A stretch of DNA of 8,989 nucleotides from Clostridia bacterium. Lineage in GTDB: Bacteria; Bacillota_A; Clostridia; Christensenellales; Aristaeellaceae. The stretch spans positions 1-8,989 of the forward strand of contig JAFRMB010000025.1 in the NCBI GenBank assembly GCA_017430945.1, given 5' to 3'. Of this stretch, positions 1 through 5,727 are shown one piece after another. Position numbers and translations under genes: made by a program. A model generated the notes under the pieces. The model had not been told where the DNA came from and ran no database searches. It saw nothing but the letters and a program-made list of their open reading frames with translations. The first letter of the stretch is position 1, and each line of letters starts with the position of its first letter.

Positions 1-21
1 AATCGGTCGAGGGCTTGATCC
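1..21 (+). rRNA. 23S rRNA, 3' terminal fragment
   Basis: The first bases (aatcggtcgagggcttgatc) match the conserved 3' end of bacterial 23S rRNA, whose last bases pair with the 5' end of the molecule. Only the terminal piece is in the window, and the exact mature end (about base 20-22) is an estimate. The 5S gene in the normal position about 180 bases downstream supports the call. Confidence 0.8.
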
Positions 22-198
22 AAGGGAGACCCTGGAGAGAGGGAAAGCCAGAGAGAGATTTGAGAGCAGAGAAGTTTCGAAAGGGCAGAGCGGAAGCGTC
101 AAGGTCAGGCGCGGAAGGGAAGGCCCGGCCTGTGCGGTTTTCAAGGTGCTCGGCTCCGCCGCGATCCAAAGATCGCGACGCAAAGAGCCCCAAGAGTT
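22..198 (+). other. 23S-5S internal transcribed spacer, no tRNA
   Basis: This purine-rich spacer joins the 23S end to the 5S gene. I see no tRNA cloverleaf in it. Bases 131-147 (tgtgcggttttcaaggt) resemble the downstream arm of the pre-23S processing stem in Firmicutes, whose partner usually lies upstream of 23S; that is an inference because the partner is outside the window. A perfect 7-bp hairpin with a 4-base loop lies at 160-177 (cgcgatc / gatcgcg), just before 5S, and may shape RNase processing. The open frame across this spacer has no protein character. Confidence 0.6.
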
Positions 199-314
199 TC
201 CGGTGACAATAGCCTGAGGGATCCACCTGTTCCCATCCCGAACACAGAAGTTAAGCCTCAGCACGCTGATAGTACTTGGCTGGAAACGGCCCGGTAGGGT
301 AGGTCGTCGCCGGA
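199..314 (+). rRNA. rrf: 5S ribosomal RNA
   Basis: The sequence has the 5S signatures: the terminal helix pairs tccggtgac (199-207) with gtcgccgga (306-314), the core contains cccatcccgaacacagaagt (233-252) followed by taagc, and the 3' half contains agtacttggctgg. The length of about 116 bases is normal for a Gram-positive 5S. It is the last gene of the rRNA operon entering from the left and is followed at once by a terminator. The ends may be off by one or two bases. Confidence 0.95.
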
Positions 315-320
315 TCCCAC

Positions 321-351
321 GAGATCATCCGTTATGGATGGTCTCTTTTTT
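321..351 (+). terminator. Intrinsic terminator of the rRNA operon
   Basis: Bases 321-330 (gagatcatcc) pair with 336-345 (ggatggtctc) in a 10-bp stem with one G-U pair and a 5-base loop. A run of six T follows at 346-351. It begins seven bases after the 5S 3' end, as expected for an rrn operon. Confidence 0.9.
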
Positions 352-590
352 GTGCGGCGGACGCCATGAATGGCGTCCCTGCGGCGGTCGTCAGCCTGTT
401 CGAACCACGGAGAACAGACATCGCGTCCGGCGCATTTGTGCGGCCCTCGAATCTATGGTGCCGGACGGATATGGCACAGGACCAGGGACGAACCGGAAAA
501 AAGCCGCCCCCTGCGCTCGGATCAATGGCGCAGGGGAGCGGAATGATCTGCGCGGCAGCGAATGAGTGCCTTTTTTTATATGGCCGGATA
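352..590. other. Gene-free stretch between rRNA terminator and next promoter
   Basis: I find no convincing coding region on either strand here; the open frames have biased, low-information translations. The stretch holds a near-perfect palindrome at 359-378 (ggacgccat-ga-atggcgtcc), directly behind the rRNA terminator. It also holds a strong minus-strand terminator-like hairpin at 497-541, listed separately, and a run of seven T at 571-577 that lacks a good preceding plus-strand stem. Confidence 0.6.
497..541 (-). terminator. Orphan intrinsic terminator, minus strand
   Basis: Read on the minus strand, a GC-rich stem of 13 pairs forms between 541-528 and 516-504, with one bulged base (537) and an 11-base loop. 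After one further base it is followed by six T (plus-strand A at 502-497). This is the classic layout of a Rho-independent terminator. No gene on the minus strand ends here. It may block antisense transcription into the rRNA operon, or end an unseen antisense or small RNA arising to the right. Confidence 0.55.
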
Positions 591-619
591 TTGAAATGAC
601 GGGGAAAATATCCTATAAT
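591..619 (+). promoter_or_regulatory. Sigma-A promoter of the acidic DMP19-domain gene
   Basis: The -35 box is ttgaaa (591-596) and the -10 box is tataat (614-619), with an ideal 17-base spacer. Transcription should start near 626, giving a short leader of about 45 bases that contains the ribosome binding site ggaggt (658-663), seven bases before the ATG at 670. Confidence 0.85.
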
Positions 620-669
620 GACAGAACGACGACCGGATCGCGATTGTCTGTATACATGGAGGTCGACCG

Positions 670-2676
670 ATGAAGAGAGATGCCTTTTTCTATATGGGAC
701 GCTATTATCTGCTGCCGAAGGACGTGCGCGACGTGAGAGCGCTGACGAAAAAACACGGGGACGGCGCGCCATTCGAGGTCATGGCGCTGTCGGAGGAGAA
801 GTGCATGCCGCCGTACTTCCTGGAACAGAACGTGTCCCAGGAGGCGCTGGCGCTGGAACCGGAGCACGACGTCTATCCCTGCGAGGTGGAGCTTTTGTCA
901 CAGCGGGAATACAACGCGCGGCTGCGGGAGGTGGTGAAGGCGCACTGCCCCGGATGCCCCAACTTCGGATCGGTGGACGAGACGGACGCCTCGCTGGAGG
1001 GCCATCACGGGGAGATCGCGCTGAACGGGGCGTGCTTCCTGAAAGAGCAATACACCTCCTCCGCCGATGACTTCAACAGCTTCAGCGCGGTGAGCGACGA
1101 ATTTGCGGAGCGGTTCGGCGCGCTGGGCCTGGAGCAAATGATCGACGAAGGCCGGACCGGCGACGCGATCGGAGTCTATAACGGGCTGTTTTCGCAGATG
1201 TTCGGCGGCATCGAAATGCTGGCGCACTTTGACAAGTGCGACGGCGGCTATATGCTGGTCACGACGTCGGTGTGGTTCGATCAGGACCGGCTGCTGATGG
1301 AGTGCCTGTACGAACGGCTGGCGGCGCGGTACGGCGACCGCTGGACCTTTAAAAACCATGTGCCGCGGGGCGTGTTCCTCGACGGCGCCGTGCGGCCGTT
1401 GGCGATCCATGCGCGGCCCGAGGAGGCGGAGAACTCGCCGATGGAGGTCATGGTGACCGTGTACGCCCCGACGGAGGCGCTGCTGGGGGCGTACCTGTGG
1501 ATGTGCGGTCAGTACGGCGAGGCGCTGCTGCACAACGGAGAGGTGGCCATGGAACTGGCGGAGGCGGAGGTTCTGTCCGAGTGCCCGCCCGGCGCCATCG
1601 CACCGGAGGCGCTGTGGTCCGTCATCGGCGACGCCTCGGAGTGGCCGGAGGACGACGATTCGCTTCCGATGATCCACGCGGCGACCATGATGCCCAATGA
1701 CGTCGATCCCGACGACGACGAAGCGCTGGCGGCGGGCACGATCCTGTTCGCCAGCCGGTGCGTGGACCTGTGCAACCAAATGGTGTTTCCGCTGATCGAA
1801 GACGAGAGACCCGAGGGCGCCTGGGCGGGGGACGACATGGTGAGCGCGTTCAGCATACCGGTGGCGCGCATCGCCTTTGACGCGGTCGACTTCGACGACG
1901 AGGCGGCCCTCGACCGCCTGTTCGCCGACCTGGTGGACGGGCTGGAAGCCCAGGGGGTATGCAAGGCCTTTGCGCGGGCCGGCATGCCGGGAGAGGGCAG
2001 CGCCGAAGCGTACCTGCTGGTGCTGAGCCTGACGGACTTCCTCTACGCCGTCCGCCGCTACGCGCCGCTGTTCGACCGCTATCCGGCGTCGATGGAGATC
2101 TACACCGCATCGGGCACCTCCGGCGGCTACTACCGGCTGGGGTACGACATGACGCGCGTGCTGACGGAGCCGGAGCTGCTGGACGATGCGGAAGATCTCA
2201 TCGCGCTGAACGACGATGCGCTGGACGCCATCGACGACGACATCGAGCTGGTGGAGACGATCCGACAGGGCATCCTGCACGACGCTGCGTCGCTGGAATG
2301 GGATCCGGAAAGGCTGCGCGAGTGCCTCAGCAGTCCCCAGTGGGCCTGCTATGTGGCGATGACCATGGATGAGGAGATCCAAAACGGCGGTCTGCGCCAG
2401 TTCTTCGCCAACGCGAGCCGCGCGATGGCGGGCTGTGCGGCCCCTTGCCTGCGCCAGGTCGGCGCGGCCCCGTGGGCGGCGCTGTACGAGCGTTTTCTTT
2501 CGGACAACGCCATCGACCCGAACCGGCTGGACGAATTTGCCATCGACGACCCGGACGACTTCGGAACGCTGCTGGACCGGTATCCCTTCGACGACTTCGA
2601 CGATGCCTGGTATGACCTGGGCGATCTGGAGACCGCACTGGCGCGATACATCCGGACCAACGCCTCGGCGTTCTGA
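670..2676 (+). CDS. Large acidic protein with C-terminal DMP19/DUF4375-like domain
   Basis: The protein has 668 residues, starts at ATG with a well-placed GGAGG, and has its own promoter. I do not recognise the first 540 residues as a known family. They show no signal peptide or membrane segment, so it is likely cytosolic. A CPGC pair lies at residues 93-96, and Asp/Glu-rich stretches are frequent (for example around residues 325-345 and 520-535). Residues about 550-665 resemble the DMP19 domain (DUF4375): the QNGGLRQFF motif (N572-G573-G574, F578-F579), then an acidic tail with DDAWYDLGDLETALARYI, which ends the domain as in the family. Neisseria DMP19 is a DNA mimic that binds a transcription factor, and the acidity here would suit such a role, but this is inference. 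The gene stands alone between the rRNA operon and a convergent gene. It could equally be a general housekeeping hypothetical of Clostridia. Confidence 0.75.
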   Translation: MKRDAFFYMGRYYLLPKDVRDVRALTKKHGDGAPFEVMALSEEKCMPPYFLEQNVSQEALALEPEHDVYPCEVELLSQREYNARLREVVKAHCPGCPNFGSVDETDASLEGHHGEIALNGACFLKEQYTSSADDFNSFSAVSDEFAERFGALGLEQMIDEGRTGDAIGVYNGLFSQMFGGIEMLAHFDKCDGGYMLVTTSVWFDQDRLLMECLYERLAARYGDRWTFKNHVPRGVFLDGAVRPLAIHARPEEAENSPMEVMVTVYAPTEALLGAYLWMCGQYGEALLHNGEVAMELAEAEVLSECPPGAIAPEALWSVIGDASEWPEDDDSLPMIHAATMMPNDVDPDDDEALAAGTILFASRCVDLCNQMVFPLIEDERPEGAWAGDDMVSAFSIPVARIAFDAVDFDDEAALDRLFADLVDGLEAQGVCKAFARAGMPGEGSAEAYLLVLSLTDFLYAVRRYAPLFDRYPASMEIYTASGTSGGYYRLGYDMTRVLTEPELLDDAEDLIALNDDALDAIDDDIELVETIRQGILHDAASLEWDPERLRECLSSPQWACYVAMTMDEEIQNGGLRQFFANASRAMAGCAAPCLRQVGAAPWAALYERFLSDNAIDPNRLDEFAIDDPDDFGTLLDRYPFDDFDDAWYDLGDLETALARYIRTNASAF

Positions 2677-2766
2677 CCGGATCGACCGCGGTTCACGGTC
2701 AGCCGCAACGTGCTGCTCAGTCACATCCGCGCCATCGCCGGCGTGCTGGACGTGGAGGAGACCTGA
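2677..2766 (+). pseudogene. Coding-like tail in frame after the acidic protein stop
   Basis: After the TGA at 2674-2676 the same frame stays open for 29 more codons to a TGA at 2764-2766. Nearly all these codons end in G or C, as in the gene upstream. The translation ends with the plausible hydrophobic peptide NVLLSHIRAIAGVLDVEET. It has no start codon or ribosome binding site of its own. It may be what remains of a longer protein after a stop mutation, or a fragment of another gene. The GVLDVEET ending faintly recalls phage baseplate J proteins (GVLDV followed by a variable strand), but that resemblance is weak. Confidence 0.3.
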
Positions 2767-2786
2767 GCGCCGGATCGCTTTGGCGT

Positions 2787-2823
2787 GCACAAGGGGCCGA
2801 TCCTTTGGGATGGCCCCTTGTGC
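2787..2823. terminator. Strong hairpin between convergent genes
   Basis: A perfect 12-bp stem pairs gcacaaggggcc (2787-2798) with ggccccttgtgc (2812-2823). It is extended inside by atcc/ggat, with one bulged base and a 4-base loop. It lies between two convergent genes and ends one base before the stop codon of the minus-strand HAD gene. Neither side has a good T run, so a role as a bidirectional terminator or mRNA 3'-end stabiliser is inferred from position and stability. Confidence 0.6.
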
Positions 2824-2824
2824 G

Positions 2825-3376
2825 TTACCACGGCGTCAGCGTCTCGCCCTTCACCAGCCACGCGCGCCGGGCGATGGCGGCGAGGGGATCGTCGGAGTGG
2901 GAATCGGAGTAGAAGTTCTCGATGACGGCGTCGGGATATGCCTCCCGAAAGCGGCGGACCTTCTCAGCGCCGTGGCAGTTGAAGCCGTCGTAGCGACCGG
3001 TCCTGCTGTCCACGGGGGAGCCCATGACCTGCGCGATGCCCAGCGCCCGGCAGGCCGGGCGGACCAGGAATTCGGGGGAGGCGGTGATGACCACGTCGTC
3101 CGGCCGGTGCGCCGACCGGTACCAGGTTTTCACGCGGGGCAGATTGTCGCGCCAAAATCCCTCCAGCGCCCGGTCCACGTCGATCAGCCGAAGGTAGCCG
3201 AACATGCGCTGCTTGAACGCCTGCTTGGGCTTCAGGCGAAGTATGAACAGAAGCCCGTTGACGAGCTGCGCAGGCAGGTCCGCCCACATGGCGGGATAGC
3301 GCCTCAGGCACCACGCAAAGAAGCGCGCCGAGCTGTCGCCGCGCAGGATGGTGTTGTCAAAGTCGTATACGTTCAT
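2825..3376 (-). CDS. HAD-IB family phosphatase (SerB-like hydrolase)
   Basis: The 183-residue product has all four HAD motifs. Motif I is DFDNT (D5, D7, T9), motif II is ITASPEF (T98/S100), motif III is the lysine in HGAEKV (K139), and motif IV is DSHSDD (D158, D162). The helical cap region between residues 15 and 90 fits subfamily IB, which includes phosphoserine phosphatase-like enzymes. It should be a soluble Mg2+-dependent phosphomonoesterase; the substrate cannot be read from sequence. The start at 3376 is chosen because aggagg (3388-3383) lies six bases upstream and the protein begins directly at motif I. A longer frame from 3427 adds only an Arg-rich leader. It converges with the acidic-protein gene and diverges from the XRE regulator gene. 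I see no clear promoter for it. Confidence 0.9.
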   Translation of the reverse strand: MNVYDFDNTILRGDSSARFFAWCLRRYPAMWADLPAQLVNGLLFILRLKPKQAFKQRMFGYLRLIDVDRALEGFWRDNLPRVKTWYRSAHRPDDVVITASPEFLVRPACRALGIAQVMGSPVDSRTGRYDGFNCHGAEKVRRFREAYPDAVIENFYSDSHSDDPLAAIARRAWLVKGETLTPW

Positions 3377-3514
3377 GCCGAGCCTCCTGTGACGTGGATG
3401 TTGTCTATTTCGCCGCATCCGCCGCAAATCCTGCCGGTGCAGGCGCCTGTGCCTTCATTTGACGGGCGGCAGCGCGGCCGGGATCGTCGATCGTTGCGGC
3501 ATCGTTGAAAAAGA

Positions 3515-3532
3515 TTTGCAAATTATTGCAAA
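3515..3532. promoter_or_regulatory. TTTGCAA inverted repeat, operator candidate
   Basis: The 18-base element reads tttgcaa-atta-ttgcaaa, a 7-bp perfect inverted repeat with a 4-base centre. Its two TTGCAA cores are 10 bases apart, one helical turn. It lies 16 bases upstream of the -35 box of the XRE regulator, in the divergent spacer shared with the HAD gene. An autoregulatory binding site for the XRE protein is a reasonable inference, but the AT-rich setting could also yield such a repeat by chance. Confidence 0.4.
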
Positions 3533-3548
3533 AATATTACGGAAAGTA

Positions 3549-3577
3549 TTGAATCTTGAAATAAAGTGTGGTATAAT
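3549..3577 (+). promoter_or_regulatory. Sigma-A promoter of the XRE regulator gene
   Basis: The -35 box is ttgaat (3549-3554) and the -10 box is tataat (3572-3577), spaced 17 bases. The region is AT-rich against a GC-rich background, with A tracts upstream that could act as an UP element. The leader of about 65 bases carries ggagga (3635-3640), with ten bases from the GGAGG core to the ATG at 3650. Confidence 0.8.
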
Positions 3578-3649
3578 GACCACATCTTTTGATGGAGGCG
3601 GCTGTGCCGCGCACAGAGCGCCGCCATCCGGGACGGAGGAAGCAGCGCG

Positions 3650-4351
3650 ATGAGCCGTTTGGGCGATACCATCCGCACGGCCCGCGTCAAGGCCGGCATG
3701 ACGGAGAAAGCGCTGGGCAGGAAGTGCGGCCTGGCGGAGAGCTACATCAAGGATGTCGAATCGGGCCGCAGGATCGTCTCGGACGACCAGGCGCAGCGCA
3801 TCCTGAATACGCTCGGCGTGGACAATCCGATCTCCACGGAGCTGGAGGTCGCCGCGGAGCCGCCGATGAAGCCAAGGCCCCGCCCGCGCGCGTATGTGCT
3901 GCCCGTTGAGGCCCACGCGGCGCCGGACGCGCAGGCACAGGCGGAGTCCAACGACGCCTGGCTGGATGCGCTGGGCGGCGTGGTGAAGCGGGTGCCGGTG
4001 ATGTCGCCGGACGGCGTGGTGATCGACCACGTGCTCACGCCCATCGTCGCCGGAAAGATCGAGGGCGGCGCGCCGGACAAGGTGCTGTACTATCGCTGCC
4101 CGGACGACAGGCTGAGGGGTTTTCGCGTGTACGCCGGAGACCTGCTGCTGGTGGTGCCGGCCTCAAAGGCCGAGGACGACCGCCTGATGCTGGTGGAGTA
4201 TGAGGGCAACCGCATGGTGCGCAAGCTGTTGAAACTGGACGGCGGGCGCATCCAGATGCAGGCCTTCGACCACGAGTTCACCGCCGTGGTGGGCGACCTT
4301 CAGACGGTGCGCGTGCTCGGCCGGTGTGTGAAGCTGGTGCGCACGCTGTGA
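3650..4351 (+). CDS. XRE transcription regulator with degenerate S24/LexA-like domain
   Basis: The 233-residue protein starts with an XRE helix-turn-helix (residues about 4-58: LGDTIRTARVKAGMTEKALG, then the recognition helix ESYIKDVESGRR). A Pro/Ala-rich linker follows (70-100). The C-terminal part (about 114-233) looks like the LexA/S24 fold: RLRGFRVYAGDLLLV (154-168) and the strand EGNRMVRKLLKLDGG. In self-cleaving members the segment before GD carries the catalytic Ser (usually DSM). Here it reads DDRLRG, so the Ser appears absent, while a Lys near the expected place (K192) remains. It therefore probably binds DNA and dimerises without autocleavage. It may repress itself, the divergent HAD gene or the CobW operon downstream, which is inferred from position only. 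Confidence 0.8.
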   Translation: MSRLGDTIRTARVKAGMTEKALGRKCGLAESYIKDVESGRRIVSDDQAQRILNTLGVDNPISTELEVAAEPPMKPRPRPRAYVLPVEAHAAPDAQAQAESNDAWLDALGGVVKRVPVMSPDGVVIDHVLTPIVAGKIEGGAPDKVLYYRCPDDRLRGFRVYAGDLLLVVPASKAEDDRLMLVEYEGNRMVRKLLKLDGGRIQMQAFDHEFTAVVGDLQTVRVLGRCVKLVRTL

Positions 4352-4372
4352 GCGAACGGCTTGTTAGTATTT

Positions 4373-4384
4373 TGTGAATTCACA
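4373..4384. promoter_or_regulatory. Perfect 12-bp palindrome, operator candidate
   Basis: The sequence tgtgaattcaca is fully self-complementary and lies 9 bases upstream of the -35 box of the CobW operon. A second short inverted repeat, tttgt-gcgtg-acaaa (4387-4401), overlaps the -35 itself. The pair could be bound by a metal sensor or by the upstream XRE regulator. It does not match the Bacillus Zur box or a spaced Crp/Fnr site, so I assign no regulator. Confidence 0.45.
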
Positions 4385-4393
4385 CCTTTGTGC

Positions 4394-4422
4394 GTGACAA
4401 AACCGAAAGAATGGGCTATCAT
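4394..4422 (+). promoter_or_regulatory. Promoter of the CobW operon
   Basis: The -35 box is gtgaca (4394-4399) and the -10 box is tatcat (4417-4422), with a 17-base spacer. Both boxes deviate from consensus, which fits a regulated promoter. The leader of about 80 bases can form two hairpins, 4439-4457 (around cccc-tgc-gggg) and 4466-4480 (gcgatg-ccg-catcgc), ahead of the ribosome binding site aaggtgg (4498-4504). I do not recognise a riboswitch class in it. Confidence 0.6.
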
Positions 4423-4511
4423 TCTGTTCGGCGTGATACCGCCCCTGCGGGGAGCGGGAGGTCATGCGATGCCGCATCGCCGGCAAGTAACGATATGAAG
4501 GTGGACCAAAC

Positions 4512-5690
4512 ATGACGAAGGTCAATATCATCTCTGGTTTTCTGGGCGCGGGAAAGACCACGCTGATCAAAAAACTGCTCGAAGGCGCGTTCAATGACGA
4601 AAAGGTCGTGCTGCTGGAAAATGAGTACGGCGAGGTCGGCATCGACGGCGGCTTCATGAAGGAGACCGGCATCCAGATCACCGAGCTTAACTCGGGCTGT
4701 ATCTGCTGCACGCTGGTGGGCGATTTCACCGAGGCACTGGGCCAGCTGATCGACCAGTACCATCCCGACCGGATCCTGATCGAGCCCTCGGGCGTCGGCA
4801 AGCTCAGCGACATCCGCCGCGTGGTGGACGACGTGTCGAAGACCCATGAGATCGAGCTGGCGGGCTGCGCCACCGTCGCGGACGTCGGCAAATGCAGGAT
4901 GTACGCCCGCAACTTCGGCGAGTTCTTCATCGATCAGATCGAGTCGGCGGAGACCGTCATCCTCAGCCGCACGCAGATGACCACCGAGGACAAGATCCGG
5001 AAGTGCGTGGATCTGCTGCGGGAGCACAATGCCAAGGCCCGCATCATCACGACGCCCTGGGACGAGCTGACGCCCGCGCAGATGCTGGATACCATCGAGC
5101 ATCCCAGCTTCCTGCTGACGATCGACGATCTGCCCGAGGGCGATCATCACGATCATGAGCACCACCACGATCATGAGCACCACCACGATCATGAGCATCA
5201 TCACGATCATGACCACGAGCATGATGAGCATGACCATGATCATGAGCACGATCATGAGCATGAGCATGAGCACGATCATGATCATGAGCACGATCACGAT
5301 CATGAGCATCATCACGATCATGATGAACACGATCACGATCATGAGCATCACCACGAGCACGGCGAGGGCTGTTCCTGTGGCTGCGGACATGACCATCACG
5401 GCCACCATCATGCCGACGAGATCTTCGATAACATCGGCATTGAGACCCCGAAGAAGTTCGACGAAGCCGAGCTGCGCAGCGCCATCGAGGCACTGGACGC
5501 GTTCGACGAGTACGGCGATGTACTGCGCGCCAAGGGCATACTGCCTCTGACCGACGGCCGATGGCTGCACTTCGATTACGTGCCGGAGGAAGTGGACGTG
5601 CGCTACGGCGGCGCGGATTACACCGGCCGGCTGTGCGTGATCGGCTGCAACCTCAAGGCCGACGCCATCAAGGCGCTGTTCGGCATTTGA
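4512..5690 (+). CDS. CobW/G3E GTPase with long His-rich insert
   Basis: This 392-residue protein is a CobW/P47K-type GTPase. The Walker A motif is GFLGAGKTT (residues 9-17). ENEYGEVGID follows at 36-45, the family metal motif is CICC (C63, C65, C66), and EPSG (91-94) is the switch II site. Where most GTPases have NKxD, it reads LSRTQ (151-155). Residues 211-300 are almost entirely His, Asp and Glu (47 His in 90 residues) and end with a CSCGC cluster (C287, C289, C291) and GHDHHGHHH. The CobW C-terminal domain occupies 301-392. Relatives such as YciC/ZNG1 deliver Zn2+ or other metals to client proteins, and the insert should bind many ions, so it may act as chaperone plus store. It starts at ATG, with AAGGTGG seven bases upstream, and is first in an operon with the next gene 37 bases on. 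The exact metal is unknown. Confidence 0.93.
   Translation: MTKVNIISGFLGAGKTTLIKKLLEGAFNDEKVVLLENEYGEVGIDGGFMKETGIQITELNSGCICCTLVGDFTEALGQLIDQYHPDRILIEPSGVGKLSDIRRVVDDVSKTHEIELAGCATVADVGKCRMYARNFGEFFIDQIESAETVILSRTQMTTEDKIRKCVDLLREHNAKARIITTPWDELTPAQMLDTIEHPSFLLTIDDLPEGDHHDHEHHHDHEHHHDHEHHHDHDHEHDEHDHDHEHDHEHEHEHDHDHEHDHDHEHHHDHDEHDHDHEHHHEHGEGCSCGCGHDHHGHHHADEIFDNIGIETPKKFDEAELRSAIEALDAFDEYGDVLRAKGILPLTDGRWLHFDYVPEEVDVRYGGADYTGRLCVIGCNLKADAIKALFGI
5142..5411 (+). repeat. Low-complexity His/Asp/Glu-coding repeat inside the CobW gene
   Basis: The DNA is built from short variants of gatcat, gagcat and caccac. Two exact copies of the 18-base unit gatcatgagcaccaccac stand at 5151-5168 and 5169-5186, with a diverged third copy at 5187-5204 (catcatcac end). 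It then grades into irregular gatcat/gagcac units to about 5350. All units are multiples of three, so slippage would change the length of the His tract without breaking the frame. GATC is very frequent in it. Confidence 0.85.
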
Positions 5691-5727
5691 GCGCCGGCAG
5701 AGACCAACATCGATCGAGGGATCTCTT

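Noticed and set aside
15..206. 63-codon frame in the 23S-5S spacer
   Set aside because: It overlaps rRNA ends and its Arg/Lys/Gly-rich translation looks random.
898..2790. 630-codon open frame on the minus strand
   Set aside because: It is antisense to the 668-residue gene, has no ribosome binding site, and its translation is rich in Arg, His, Val and Gln as expected for a GC-biased shadow frame. The plus-strand gene has a promoter, a ribosome binding site and a recognisable C-terminal domain.
3377..3427. Upstream start for the HAD protein
   Set aside because: The 17 extra residues are mostly Arg and His, and the AGGAGG site fits only the ATG at 3376.
3440..3449. caggcgcctg palindrome in the divergent spacer
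   Set aside because: It is short and expected by chance in GC-rich DNA, and it is not placed near a promoter box.
2369..3508. 379-codon plus-strand frame
   Set aside because: It runs out of frame through the end of the acidic-protein gene and antisense through the HAD gene, which has all four HAD motifs and an AGGAGG site.
4373..4384. Crp/Fnr site
   Set aside because: The half sites TGTGA and TCACA overlap at the centre without the spacer these regulators need, so only a generic palindrome is reported.
5142..5411. Possible CRISPR array or satellite repeat
   Set aside because: The repeats are short, irregular, in multiples of three, without spacers, and encode the His-rich insert of a recognised protein.
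5155..5550. Plus-strand frame with repeated MSTTTIM units
   Set aside because: This is the shifted reading of the His-coding repeat inside the CobW gene, not a separate repeat protein.
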